Source: Parastagonospora avenae f. sp. tritici 18332-5 (taxonomy: Eukaryota > Ascomycota > Dothideomycetes > Pleosporales > Phaeosphaeriaceae). Taken from it: DNA of 64,000 nt. The translations under genes and the position numbers were made by a program. Positions 10,339 to 24,141 of this stretch are shown piece after piece. The notes under the pieces are model-generated. The model made no database searches. It saw only the letters and a list, made by a program, of their open reading frames with translations, and was not told where the DNA came from. Positions within the stretch are counted from its first letter, which is position 1. Each line of letters starts with the position of its first letter. The stretch covers positions 1-64,000 of the forward strand of contig JAFJTR010000085.1 in NCBI GenBank assembly GCA_022559985.1, in the 5' to 3' direction.

Positions 10339-13300
10339 CTATCCCTCAGCCTCCGCCATAATCTGCTCCCCCTCATCCAGCATCTCCACCACCCGCTTCA
10401 AATTGCCCACCATCTCCTTCGCCTGTCCCACAAGCAGCAACTTCTCCGCATTCGCTGGCAAGCCGAGATACGTCGGCGGCTCACGCTCGGGCAAATCGTT
10501 GACCCAGCCCATGAAGTCCTTCCAGCCAGTGGTGCTTGGTAGCATCAGGCCCTCAGATTTGACAATTTGGAAGTTATCTTCGAAGGCAGCGGGCGTCATA
10601 CAGTCCTCGACGAGGGAAGAAAGGATCCCGTAGTCCTCTGCGTCGTCGATCTTGCCGCCGTACATTTCAGTGATCAGGGTGCGGATCATTTCCCAGGGGA
10701 TTTTGGAGGGGGCAATGTTGGAGCGGCCTTGGGCGACGGTGTCGACCCACGTGTCGATTATGAAGCTGGCACATTCGTACTAGATGTGATGTTAGTATGT
10801 TTTATGAATGAAGGACTTTGAGAAACTTACGTCGCTGTCGTTGAACTCCCAGAAGCCCTTCCAGCCCAGTGTCGGCGCGTAGCGGAGACGCTCTTGGATC
10901 ACTGCGTGCAGGAAGGATAGAACAAGGTAGATACGCGCCTTCTCGACAGGGGCCTTGACAGCCTTCTCCGCCATTGAGGACAACGAGTCCTTCATGTTGG
11001 CACGGATACCAGCAGGCTGCTCGTATGACAGCACTCGAGAAGCACGGAGAAGGTTGACAGGAATCTTAGGGCTTGACTCCATAGACAAGAAAAGACGGAA
11101 GTCTGGGTTTGGCTTGAGCGATTCCAGCCTCTTCTCGAGTGACTGCAGCCACTGTGGTGCAAGATGAACGTTCTTGACCAGAACCCAGTTGCCAGTCGTC
11201 GCGGCGTTGGCAATAGCCTTATCTGCAGTAGCTGCACCTTCATTCGAACCCATGGCGATATTAGAGCAAGTAACATGTTCGCGCTCAACCAAGTTGTCGA
11301 CCTTGTAACTGGCATCAAATCCAGGGCTTGAGCTAAGTGCCACTGGTGTGACTGCGTTGACTTGCTTGACAATATCGCCAAGATCGCCGCTGATGTCCAA
11401 GATGCCCTTGCCAAATACCTCGGTAACAAAGCGCTCAACGGCAGGCACAAAGCGATCGACGCGGAAAAGCTTGACGAGAAGGAGAGCCCGGAGTTGTTTG
11501 TCGAACTTGTTGAGGTCATCAGGCCAAAGCTGGGGCACGTGTCGATCTCCGAGTTCCTCAGTGAGGAAGCTATTCCATGCAGTGGGCTCAACCTTATCGA
11601 TCTCTTCCTTGAATATGGCGAGCTTGGCAGCGCGCTGCGTGACCTCATCCTTGCGCTCAGGTTGTGTGGAAACATCGACTTCGGTGAGGTCCGAGTCAAG
11701 CAGTTTGTCGATGAGAGTCTTGTCCATCTTGTAAGGCGCAGCCTGTACAAGAAGCATCGCGAACGTGACACGGTCCTTCTGAAGTAGCGACAAAGAAGTC
11801 CGGCGGTAAGCATCGACGAAGAGCTCCGTGATGATCTGATCAATACGAGCAGCGTGGCCAGTGATTGACGAGTTGCGGATCCTGGCTAGTACAGTCTCAA
11901 AGATCTGAGTAAAGTACTGAAGTGAGAACTGGTAGAAGTGGTTGAGGTGGTGCAGCTGCTCCAGGACAGCGAAGATGGCTGAGCACGAACGAGCAACGAC
12001 GGTGTATTCCTTGGTGATGTTCTCGACTTCGGTCATGACACCGGCAGTCTCGGACACCTTGTCTGAGATCTCCTTGGCTTCCTTCTTGAGAGTCTCCAGT
12101 GTCTCAATGACGCGATCGTCATCGAGAATGTTGCCGCGCGACTCGTTGAGGGCTTGCAGGAGGCGTTTCTCAAGCTGGCGCAGATGCACAGCAAATTCAC
12201 CCTGCATCTTGATGAGGTTCGATCGGCGCTCATCAACATCGGGCCTCTCCGACTTGAGTACTTCATTGAGAGTCTGGGTCTGCAGACTGCTCTGTGTAAC
12301 CGTGAAGTTGACGAAGGTGGTACGACTGCAAATGTCGGGCGGGAAGTTGGCGGAGGGGTCGCGCGTCGACAAGTATAAGCGGAACGATGGCGAGAAGTCG
12401 ATCTCCTGTTTGCCAAGCTGGATGAGCACACGTCCTCCAGTCTTCTGGTATTCCTTGTTGAGAACGTGATTCAGGATAGGGTCCAAATGCTCCGCATCCT
12501 GAATCAAGATTGGGTTACCAAAACGCAGAGAGCTCTCAAGCTGCTTGGTGAAAGAGTCGTCGAGGAAACTTGTCACCGTGAGACGGCGATCCTTGCATTC
12601 GTTTTGCAAGAACTCTGTCGTCCTTCCGGACGGATCGATGATGAGTGGGTATCGGTTGAAGCGCTTGAGAACGATAGCATTCTCGGTGCAAAGGTCATCG
12701 ACCGGTAGACCGTTGTGTTGCCATGTGAGACGATCATCTGCAGACGAGAGATACTCAGTGATCGGGTTGGGTGTCTTGTAGGTGATGCCAGAATTCCTGA
12801 GGTGCTCGAACCAATCCTCAGTAAGAGCCTTCCTGTACTGTTGGTCGTAGTATCCGGCATAGGCTATGAACGCCGCGGCGACCAGGACGTCGCCAACAAT
12901 AGTGTCAATCTGAGAGTCAAAGGACTTGCTGCTCGATTCCCAACGTTGACGCTCAGAAGACAAACTGTCCAGCAGTCTAACACTGCGGTCGACCTTGAAT
13001 TGCACAGTAGCCATCTCCAATTTGATGGCTTGGGTCTCGCTGATCAAGGTTGCGTACTCTGCCTTGTAACGGATGATACTGTCCTCAAGGTTCTGGATGA
13101 GAATCTGTGTCTCCTTGGCGCCCTCCTCTGTCTTTGCAAGCTCGGCTCCCAAGCTGTCCACCTCAGCACGAAGTGGGCCGACCCTGTCCAAGATGTCAGA
13201 GAAGGCAACTTGAGCTGTGACCCACTGCACAAGCGGACCACAGGCCTTTGAGGCACGGTTGACCTTCTCAAAGGTGAAGTCCTCTTTGGAAAGGTAGTCG

Positions 13301-16300
13301 TTCAGCATCCTCCTTCGGAGAGGTGCGGTCATTTGTCGCTCGTTGTCGAATTGCACGATGCTGGCGATGAAGTCATCGCGACGAACGATACCCACGATGG
13401 TCTTCCAGCTATCTGGCTTATGGCCGAGCAGGGTGCAGACGGCCTCTAGTGCAAGCTTGACACCAGCAGGAGGGTTCTGCATAGATCGGACTTCGGTGAG
13501 ATGCTGTCGCTTGATGTTCTGCACACTCTTCGCCGCCTCGATGACAGCTGGCTCAGCAGCAGCCAAATCCTCGTCAACCACCTGTCGTCGCTTCTGGATC
13601 TCTTCCTTATCCTTCTCAAGCCTCTTCTGAATCTGCTCAGACCCAGCCTTCTTCTGTTCAGCTTCGCGCTGATCCTCCAACATGTGCTGCAATTTCTCGT
13701 TCGCTTCAGCGTCCTTCTTCGTCAGTTGAGTTTGCTTCTCTGCAAGACTAGATCGCAGTTCCTTGACCTTGTCGAATGTCTCATGTAGCTTCTCCAGACC
13801 AACGTTGAGATGGCGCTGCTGTTCCTCCAGATCTTCGCGCTTCTCGCTGTATAGCGTAACATACTGTGCGACGAAGTCAAGGAAGTGACGTGGGGTCAGA
13901 TACATCTTCCTGTTCTGTGTCTTCTGGAGCTTCTCATTCTTTGACCTTAGGGAATGGTGCACCGCCACCATAGCGTTAACAACGCTCTCGCGATGCGATG
14001 GTGGCAAAGTGAGACCACGATAAGCAACTGGAATGCTGTCTGGTGCAACGTAATGCGGCCGATCAAGATCAATGGACTGGGTAAGCTCGGAGCTGACTTG
14101 GTAGAGAGCTTGGTCAGACCAGTCTCCGAACCAGTTGAGCACACATCGGTTGAAGAGCGCCGGACTGGTCGCTGCTTTGGAAGACAAGCCTTCCTCAGGA
14201 GGGTTCATGGTGAAGACCACGTGGAGGTTCTTGACGATCTGATCCGTGAACCACTTGTAGAGTTCTTCCTGTGAGTCCAGTATGGTGCCTTGTCGCTGCG
14301 CACCTTCCTTGATTGCGGTCATCAAGGCTGCGTATTCATCGCCTTCGAACAGACCTGGTACCTCGGCATTGGCAAGGAGCGTGTTCATGCGCTCAAGGAA
14401 ACCAGAATCCAGAACGTTAGCTTCGTCCATGATGAAGCAGATCTTCTCTCCCTTGCAACCACAGCGGCGCAGAACGTTTCGTAGATCTTCGTCGAAGTCT
14501 TCTCCAGAGTATTTACCGTGAACCTTGATCTGGTAGACGCTGAGACCATTCATCCAAGCAACGAAACGTGAGAGGGTGGTCTTTCCGGATCCACTGACAC
14601 CAATGAGGATAAGATGGCCTTGAGGCTGGCGGAACACACGGTCGATGCGAAGAACGTGTTCGAGAACGTCGTTGAAAAGGATGAGCGGTACGTCAACTTC
14701 TTCCTCGCAGAAGGTCTTGAGACGAGCCTTGACGAACTCACGGAGCTGATCGCGCTCAACTGGAATATAGTTCTTTGACAGCCAGTTCGAGAAAAGGATA
14801 GGGCCAGCAAGGGCCTTCTCTTCGTCGATGGTAGGGAAGTGCTCAAGCGCAATGCGGTGCACGCACTCATCTGTCCATTGCCTCTCGTCTTCACCGATAA
14901 GACGATCCTGGAATAGTCGCAAGGCTTCGTGTGCCCAAATACGTACAAGACCTTCGATAGGTAGACTCTCCAGTGGGCGAAGAGCCTCATAAATGCCACG
15001 GACCCAGCGTGTAAGCTCACGGGGAGAGTAGACGTAGTGAGGCTGAATATCTGGCGTGAACCTCTTCTGCGACTCTGCATATAGCTGTACCATCGCCTTA
15101 GTCAAAGCTTCAGAGTAGCCACGAAGGGTTGGGATGATCTTCAGCACAGCGCTGTTGAAGGTACCGTAAATCTGGAGAAGGGACTGCTCGCCAGGGTAAT
15201 CGACCATGATGAGTGGTGCATGGCGCAAGAACCGGAGTCCCATGGGCGTACGGCCAGCATCTGTCGGAGGGTTACAAGCACCAACGAATTGAATGCGATC
15301 AAGCGTAACCCAAGTCTTGTCAGAGGTCCTCCAGAAGCCGTTGTGTTCAACAAGCTGTCGCAGGAACGAGATGGCTCGCTGTGTGCCATATTTGTCGGGT
15401 GCTGGCAAATTGATTTCATCACAGAAGATGATGAGCCATCGGCCAACTTGAGTAGGCGTAAGCTGAACGCCATTCAGCGTCTTCTTGTACTCGCAGTACT
15501 GTTCGAAAGTCTTGATGAGCAGATCGGGCGTGGTCGCGCTGGAGAAATTAAGACCGACAACTTGCATGTTTGGCAGTTTGCGAAGGGCGCTGAACAGCGT
15601 CATGGTCTTTCCGGAACCGGGCGGACCGCACAGCAAGAGAGGCTTGTGCTCGGCAAGCCATGAGTATAGCACGTCTTCATGGCGCACGGTATCCAGCGTG
15701 GGGATGACCACGTCGGTCTGGATGACGGAGTGTGTGTTGACCTCGACGTTCGGAACCTGGTTCTGCCACATATCCCAGTCCGGCTTATCTGGCTTGACAT
15801 CGTAGTCAATGAGGGACGTGGACTCGTTGAGGAGCGGGAGTTCGACGTCGGTAAGACCAGCGATAAGGTCGCCGAATTGCTTGCGGTCAGAAAGGGGGCA
15901 GTCACCGACGAGAGCCCATACCAGTGCAACGAGTAACTTCTTCGCAAGGTAGTTCTCCATCTTGTCGTCTTCGAGTGGGAAGTCCTGGTGCTGTACGTTG
16001 TACTCCAAGACATTGCGGCAGGCTTTATTGAGCAGGGAGAAAAGTGTGTTTAGGGCCCGAATGTCTGTGTACTCCATGATATGCTTGAACTTGCGCGCCA
16101 TGCTCAAAGCTTTCTCGATGAAGCGGTCTTGAGTAAGCTTGATGTGAAGGAAATCAGCTACCAACCCTTGCGTAGCAAGAGTCTTCTGAGACATCTGGCC
16201 TGGTGCTACAGAATCATCCTCGATATCCTCGAACGGTGTTGTCTTGAGATGCTCAATGTAGTGCTTGATCATCATGTCGACCTCCACGGTGTCGTCACTG

Positions 16301-19300
16301 AACCAAACCATACCACAGCGAGAGACGGTGGCAAGAGTGGCGTACTTGAGTGTCTCGACTTCGAACATAATGCGAACGTTTGATGGAAGATTGAGGCGTT
16401 CTCCGTTAGGCAGCGTGAGAAGCTTATTATCGTCCAAGACGGAGTTCAAGTTCTCTACCCACTCTGGGTCGACATCGCCGTCGAAGACAATCCAGTGTCG
16501 CTTGCTGTCTTCGCCACGAAGGTTGTCGACAATCTTACGGAGGATGCTAGTGAATAGACCGTCGGTCCACTCACGAGTTGTGCTGTCCAATGTTCCGTAA
16601 AGCTGCTCTTTGCTCATGACCTTGGGGTCGATGACGTGACAAACGCCTTCCACACCTTCCACCGCTTGCAGTGCAGACAGAAGGGTTCGCCAAGCTGCAG
16701 ACTTTCCGGAACCCGACGAACCAACCATCATGACACCGTGGTGGAGGTTCTGGATCTGATAGAGCTGGAGGATCTTCGTCATCCATCCCTCGCTAACAAC
16801 GAGCTTAGACTCAGCAGCACACTTGCGAATAGCTTCGCTCAGCTTGTCTAGAGGCGCAGGAATGTACTCCACACCCGGGAACGAGTCCTCCTGGATAGTC
16901 TTCATGATCTCGACATCCGAGCGGATCAACTTGGGTGCCATGGTCTCGCGCAGACTCTGGATGATGATTTGGGGCTCCATGACAGCCTCATCTGGAGTTT
17001 GCGATTCTTCCTGGATAGCGATGCGCGCACGTTTGAGTCCACCGGAACTAACGAGAACACTCTTGAGCGCACGCAAGCCAAAGTCGTAATGAGCTTGTTT
17101 GGAAAGACCGGCCGCACACTTGTCGAAGAACGGTACAACCTGTTTTGAGAGTTCCTTCGCTTGTGTGAAACCCTGGGAGTAAAGCATGACTTCGGCAATA
17201 AGCTCCTTGTCTGGCTTGGACATAGCAACGCTTCGGAAAAGCTTCTTGAGATTGTCGGGCAAGTTTGAACGTCCAGCATAGCCAGGGTTCATGGTGATGA
17301 AGACTCCAGTGTTACCGTTGACCTTGAGTTGACGTCCGATAAGCTCAATCTGAGACTTGTCATCCTCGGCGCCCTTCTTCAGTCCAAGCTGGATGTTCTG
17401 GATCTGTTGTGACACGGCCGAGAGGATGCGCTCTTCAAGACGATTGAACTCGTCGAAGCAACCCCATGCGCCAACCTGACAGATACCAAGGAAAATGCGG
17501 CCCATAGCTTGGAAATCGAACGTGTCGTCACAGCAGAACACGAGAGTAAAGCGACCAAGTTGCACACCGAGTGCCTTCACTGATTCAGTCTTTCCTGTAC
17601 CGGCAGGTCCATAAGGTGACCCACCAAGACGCTGGCAAAGCGCTTGGGTGAGAGTAAGGAAGCAGCGATCGGTAAGTGGCGTACGAACCAGGCGGTCTGG
17701 AACACCGAGGTATTCGAATCCGTAGTCCAGGGTTGCGTTGGCCATCTTGATCTTCAGGCGCAGCAATAAGTCGTTGTTGGGTTCGTAGACATATCGCATG
17801 CAGAGAAGCCACATGTGGTGAGTCGGTGAGCGCGCACCAACTTTGTGCAGCTTGTGAATGACGTCGCGCTGATGGACAAACTCAGTAATAAGATCCTCAT
17901 ACTTCCTGCGCTGGATGGGCTCAAGATCGCCGAGGACGACGGTGGCGAGGAGCTGCAGCAGCTTGACTTGCTTCTCGTACAGCTGGGGGAGCGAGCTGCC
18001 CTCTTCCATAAGTGACTTCTCGACCACGGCAGTCCATGCCATCTGTGTACCAAGAACGACCACCTGGGCAGGGTACTTCCTGAGATAGCCATCGAAGCGC
18101 TGTGCGTCTATCTCGTCGTCTGAGACAATTTCCGCAAACTCTTCGTACGCTTCATAAGCTAGCTCAGCGAGCGTGGTCTTCATGTTGAGCTCTAGTGCGC
18201 CAAGCCATTCGTTAATTCGCGGCGTCTTGATGAGCGAAATATCCTTGCGCAAGGTGACCTCTTCGCCTTCCTTTGACGTGAAACCTTTGATGACACCGTC
18301 TTCATCCGTGATCAGTCCCGAAATACCAGCAAACATCTTTCGAAGATGCTTGGCAATGCGCATGACGTCGTTGCTGTTGCCAATGATTTCCAGCAAGTCT
18401 TCGTCACCAACGAAGTAGAAACGAGGGAAGGAGACACGTTCGCGCTCAAGATACTCGCCAAGAGCTTTCTGGATCTTGTTGAGCAGCTCGGCGAGACGCT
18501 CGAGAGACTTCTGTACTCCCGTGATATTGAGAACCTCGAGCACGAATGGTGTTCGGGAGACCTTCTTCATGACGGACAAGAACTCCGAGTTGATGTTCTG
18601 GAAACGAGCGGACTCCATAGGCAGAAGGTGTTTGATGTCTGCGTTGCCGGTAAATACACCCTCAAGGTACACCCATTGACGTTGTACATCAATCCAGACA
18701 TCAAACAGGACGTGGACACGGTTCAACTTGTCTTCCCAGGATGAGGCTTCCTCTTCAAATTCCTTGTAGTAGGGCGAGTGTCGCATAGCTTGCAGGGAGT
18801 TGAGGTTCTCGCTGCACTTCGCGAAAAGGTCATCCCAACCGCGGATGAGACGGCACTTGTTCTGGTAGTTGACTAACTCCAGTGCGTAGTTCTGCCATGT
18901 CTCACGGACCTGCTTTAGGAACTCTTCGAGAGCCATCTCACCCTGTGCTTGCGTGATGACATCCCGGATGATCTTCTCACTCGGGCCAAGCTTGAGGTCC
19001 CACACATCGCCTAGGGTCATTGAGATGGCAGAGTATCGCTTCTGGGGCTTCAGCTGCTTAAAGATCTTGGACCAATGTCGCTCGCGCACGGCATCAGATC
19101 GAAGCTCGGCGAGAACAACATTATCCTTGAGAAGCTGTTTCAGTGTGCTCTGGACATACTCAAAGGCTTGATATTGTCGCATGCGGCTGGGCATGTCTTT
19201 GGTCATCTTCAGGAGGTTGTCGATATTCTGGCGCAGTTTGCGGGGCTGGATGCTGCTCCAGAGGACTTCGCGGAGATCGTTGACACTCTTCCAGATTATG

Positions 19301-22300
19301 CCGAGAGCAGACCATACACCCTTGAAGTCTTGAACTTCCTCAAGCAATGTTTCAAGGGTGTTCTCGGGCGATGGTGGTAAGCCAAGAGCCTCCTTAGCCT
19401 TCGAAATGTTCCCAGACTCGGTTTGCAGTTGGCTCAGCTTCTGGTCGAACCTCGCGAGAATCTGCGACGCCTCCTCGGGTGGAAGATTGCCAGCGACAGG
19501 CTTGTCCTCGGTCCATTCAGCTGTAATATCCGCGATCTTCTGGTTGACGACCTTGTCCTCCGCAGCAATCTTGGCTCGTAGTGCATCAGCCTGGTCGTTC
19601 GCGATCTTGGTCTTGCGCTCGAGCACCTCAGTAAGGGTCTGCCACTCGTGGTCAATCTGGTCCATTTGCAGCCAGTCAGAAGGGAACTGGTAGCGTTGAC
19701 GAGCCAATGTCGCCTGGCCTTGGCGGAAAGTGACAATCTCCGGTTCCCATTCCATGACTTTCCTTTTGCATTGCTGAACAGTGGTGATGAATGATACTGC
19801 TTGCGCAGTGGACGAGGCTTCCAAAGTCTGTACTTCGAGATCCTTGCGAGCCTTCTCGATTTGTACGTAGACGTCAGCCATACGCTGTCCGAGTCTGGTA
19901 GCGAACTTGGTAAGGATTTCTTGCTGCCACTGGTCATATTTGGCGTTGACCTTGACCTGAACCTGGTCGTAGTCGACTGTTACATAGCCAAATCGGCGGC
20001 TGATGTCGGAGTTGTCGAAAGTGGCGCGCGTCTTGCGGATCTCTTGAAGGAGCTGGAGCCATCTCGAGAGATCCTCGCCCAGGATGTCGTAGACGTGCTC
20101 AGATTGCAGGTCCCACAGCGATTGGAACTGTAGCCACTCGTCCACATACGCAGAGATGTCTCGCAACTTGCCTTCAACAGCGCCATACACCTCTATTAGA
20201 GAAGCGGTGCAGCGGCTCGGGAGGTCGGAGAACTGGTTAAGTGAAGCATCGTCACTAGCTTCAAGTCGGATCTCGTAACGCGAAGCCTTGATCTTCTGAA
20301 GGGTGCAGATAACAGCAAGCCATTGCTGTAACTGCTCAAGCCAGCTTGCTCGAGCATACTCAACAGGCGGGCTGAGGTAGATGACCTGATTGCGCATGGT
20401 GATCTCGAGAGTCAATCTCGAGAGTGTAGGCTTCACTTCGGAGACCTCGGCAGGAGCTGGCTGGCTGACGGGTCGTCTTGAGTCCTCTTCATCGTCAACA
20501 TTGGTGAAAACCTCGATCCAGAGTGTGATCGCGCGGCTGAGACGTGTAAGAAGGATGGCTTCGATGCGTGCATTCATTTCAGCGACCCATGTGGCAAGGT
20601 TGGCATAGTTCTCCAAGTTCAGCTGATCGATTTGTTTCTGAATCGTTTCAAGATTGCGTTGAAAGGCGTCTTTGCTATACGGACATGTTTCCAGGTCCTT
20701 GAGGGCCTTCTCAATGGTCGCGTTGATGGTGACGAGTCCAGCAACCTTGGTCTGAAGCAGCGAGGTTGAAGCGCCAAAGTCGCGCACGAATTGAACATGT
20801 TTGCTCTCACTACGAACGCTGCCAGCTCCGGCGGGGAAGCCGGACTGGCGGACATGCAGGTCGTATGCGTGGACGAAGGACTCCCACTTCAGCGGCACAC
20901 CCTTGCCAACAAGCGCTTGTACGTCGTTGACATAGTTGTTCAGGAGCAAAGCCACACCAGCCATCTCAGAGATTGAGCGCACAGTTTGGGTGTATGTACG
21001 CACACTCTCCATTAGGCTTACGGCATATGGATAAACGCGCTTGGCTTCTTTCGAAATGTTGTTGATGCCATGGGGAACCTGGTATCCGCGCCATGTCAAG
21101 TTACGAACTTCTTTGAAGAGTGCAATGACTTGTCCGTCGAAGTTGACGTTCAATTCAAGGATGTTACCTGCAGCGCGGTTCTTGCTGACAAGGAAAAGGC
21201 GTCCAGAAATTGAGAGCTTCCTTCGCGCAACTTCTTGCAGCCATGACTCGAAGATGGGACGAGTGTCCAGCTTCTTCTTGAACATGCTGCTCTCGGCTTG
21301 GAGTTTCTGGCCCTCTGAGTGAAGTGCCCAGTCCTTGCCGAGAATGTCCTCAACCTTGCCCATGTAATTTTCGAGCTGGGTTTCGATTTGTCGAGCCCAT
21401 ATGACCGCGCCGGACACGGGAGGGAAGTCGCGAAGCTGCGCCATCGCGTGCGCCTCCGAGTTGCCGTATTGGCGTTTGAAGCGCTCGTGAAGAGCTGAGA
21501 TGTCCTGCTTGACATTCTCTATAAGCTGAGACTGGTACTCAGAGATAGCTCCTCGGATCTTGGGTCGCACGAAGAGCGGGTTGAACTTGGAGAAGACGCG
21601 GAACATCTCGCTGGCGGTCTTGGCGGTTCCCAGACGATCTCGGAGTCTCGCAATGATCGAGTTCTCGACACGCGAGGTGCGCTCGTTGTACTTCTGCTCA
21701 GCCTGCTCAAACAGTCTTGTGCCCTCCGCCGAAACATCGAGGACGTCGACATCCTTGAGGACATCGTAGGCTTCCTTGACTTCTTTGACAGCGTCAACGT
21801 CGCCAATCTCTTCGATGATGACAGTCTCCTTGCCTTGCGAGCTATCAGACAGCGATGACTGGGAGCCGAGTACGTTGACAATCGTCCGCTGAAGTTGCTC
21901 GTGGTTCTTGCGGAAAGTAGCAATGTATCGGATGCGCTCCTCGGTCTCCTTATGCTTCGCCGCGATCTTGATCGGGATGAACTTCTCGTTCCTGCGCCTG
22001 GTCACCTCGCGAGCGACGTTGGTGAACTCCTTGACGTTCTCTTCCCAGCTCCTCCAGATGCTCTCTGCTACTTCCATGATCGCCTGGAACTCGGGGTAGT
22101 CCATGTGCATGAGCGTCTTGCCGTGGAGTAGCTTGTGGATCTGGACGTTGAGATCGCCAGAGATGGCTTCCACGAGAGGGAGCGCGCGGCGGACGGGGTA
22201 TGGACAGATGCGGAGCTTCTTGTTCATATGGCCGAAGATGGAGTTGACAGCTTCCTGCACAGCTTGTAAAGATGTGGCAGACAGCAGATGGTCCAGCGGG

Positions 22301-23439
22301 AAGTCGCGCATCAGCTGGTTGTACTTCTGCACCAAGTCCGTGCTCTCTTTCAAACCAGTATCTGCGCTGAAGCTTACGGTGGCCTGGAAGCGCTTTGCGT
22401 TCTTCAGCACATCCAGAGTCAGCCTGACACCAGGACTGCCGAGCTGCCTCTCGATGTCCTGCAGCCTGTTCTCCATGGAAAGCCAGAAGTTGATCTCCTG
22501 TCCGGCTGTTCCTGTCGACACATCGCGCGAGGTCTTGGTGATCGTTTGAATCGACTTGATCCAGCCGTTGACCGTGGCCTGCAGACCGTTCAGAAAGCTG
22601 CTGTCCTGTAGAATGGCGGGCGGGATCTGGTCGGGAGATGGCTTGGTGTTCTTGTGCTCAGCATCCTCGAGAGCGCTCTGGATGAGAGGGTGCAAGGGAA
22701 GCAGGAGCTCCGGGATCTCTGCATTCTGTTGTAGATGACTGAAGCTCAGCGCCAGCTCGGCCATCTTCTTCTTTGCTGCCGAAATGCCCGTCCTGGCATC
22801 ATTGTCTCCCTTGCTGTATGCCGAAGTTGAGGTGCGCTGGCTCTTGGTGTAGTTGTCGAAATACGGCTCAACCGTAGACTGAATATGAGACTGAAGAAAC
22901 TCGTAGGGAGTGCCATCTTGCGAAGCGGCGTTATTAGAAAATATAAAACCGGGAAGTGTCGAAATATGAACTTGCGCGTTAAGGGGTATCGCTGGGTCTA
23001 AGGGTATCGGTCGCTTCGAAATAACAACAAAGGCGGCGCAGGTACGGGAAGCAGTGAGCTCAGACGCAATGGTGTAGGTGTAGTGCTCGGTGACGCCTAG
23101 GGATGTTGTTAGTCTGGTCGTCCCTTCCACTTCGAGACGGCACTTGCCATTGGTACCATCAGTTGTGTCGATGCGGGGCTCCTCTACGATGTTCTTCACA
23201 AGGTACAGCGCATGCTGCCCCTCAGAAGCAAAGCGCGAGCATCGCTGCAGGGTATCTTCTTTCCGGGCGGAGTGTAGCAGACTGCCTGGAGCATAAAGAT
23301 CTTGGTGTGTGGCGCCCAAACTGACATCGAGGACCTTTTCCAGGTGCTCGACAATCGTATTGGGGTCGAATGCGGGTGGTGTGGGACTGGGCGTGCGTAT
23401 GCTGCCGTTGGCCGCCCCTGGGGCCAGCGGTCCCTCCAT
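10339..23439 (-). CDS. DYN1: Cytoplasmic dynein heavy chain
   Basis: This is the motor subunit of cytoplasmic dynein-1, which moves nuclei, spindles and early endosomes toward microtubule minus ends in hyphae (nudA in Aspergillus, ro-1 in Neurospora). Exon 1 (10831-23439) encodes 4,203 residues without interruption. An intron at 10780-10830 (GTAAGT, ACTAACATC, TAG) leads in phase 0 to exon 2 (10339-10779), giving about 4,349 residues, close to the usual length. The N-terminal tail carries dimerisation and intermediate-chain regions. Four Walker A motifs mark AAA1-AAA4: GPAGTGKT at about 1944, GSSGSGKS at 2240, GPPGSGKT at 2605 and GVSGSGKT at 2947. The antiparallel stalk coiled coil and microtubule-binding tip lie at about 3200-3500, then AAA5-6 and the C-terminal domain. 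All four P-loops look intact. Confidence 0.97.
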
Positions 23440-24141
23440 GTTGTTCGTTGAGTGGGTTTATCGGCGCGGAGACATGTGATTCCTTGTTTCCGGTGGTGGC
23501 AGAAACAGGATGGATGGCCGGGTATTATGTACTATGGTGTAAGGATCGTAGGAGGCGCACGACGGTGATGGCGATGACTTGTCTCTCCAGACTGCGAAAG
23601 TTGACTACGGAGCTTGAGTCGCGTCGACGCGGCATGTGCACGCCTTACCCGACTGGTTCACTCCCGCACTTGGCACTGCCGCAGGGGATCGGCTGGAATG
23701 CGATGTGATTGGCGCTCTGGCTTTGAAACAGCTACAGACGCTTACACAACGTGCGGAAGCTGATGCACGTCTTTTCGACGCGTTTGCGGGGGATTTCTGA
23801 CGTTTAGTGGTGTTTGTTGACTTGCAGTTGACAGAAGTTACAAGTTTCAGCGGAGGAAGGTGCGATTTGCGACCGCTTCGGTAGACACGTGGTTGTCATC
23901 TCGCTTCCACAGACTTTCGGCTGAGACCCTGTCAATCCGTCTCATTTACGCAAGGCTGTGGACTCAGAGAGTTTGACGTATACTTTAGTGATGGCAACGC
24001 CACGAAGTCACAGACTAGAGACAAGCAAACATAATGTGAATCTGATGAGCAGTATTATTGGAGACTATTACCGTAACTAGGTAAGATTCAGCTATCTTCT
24101 CAGACTAATCTGTCGCACCTCAGGAGAGCGCATGACCCGGC
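23440..24141. other. Intergenic; dynein promoter side
   Basis: This lies upstream of the dynein start and downstream of the macrodomain gene, both on the minus strand. No gene or repeat is recognised. Confidence 0.5.

Noticed and set aside
16000..23400. Many open frames over 100 codons opposite the dynein gene
   Set aside because: They are complementary shadows of a strongly biased coding strand; their Ser/Arg/Leu-rich compositions are typical of such shadows.
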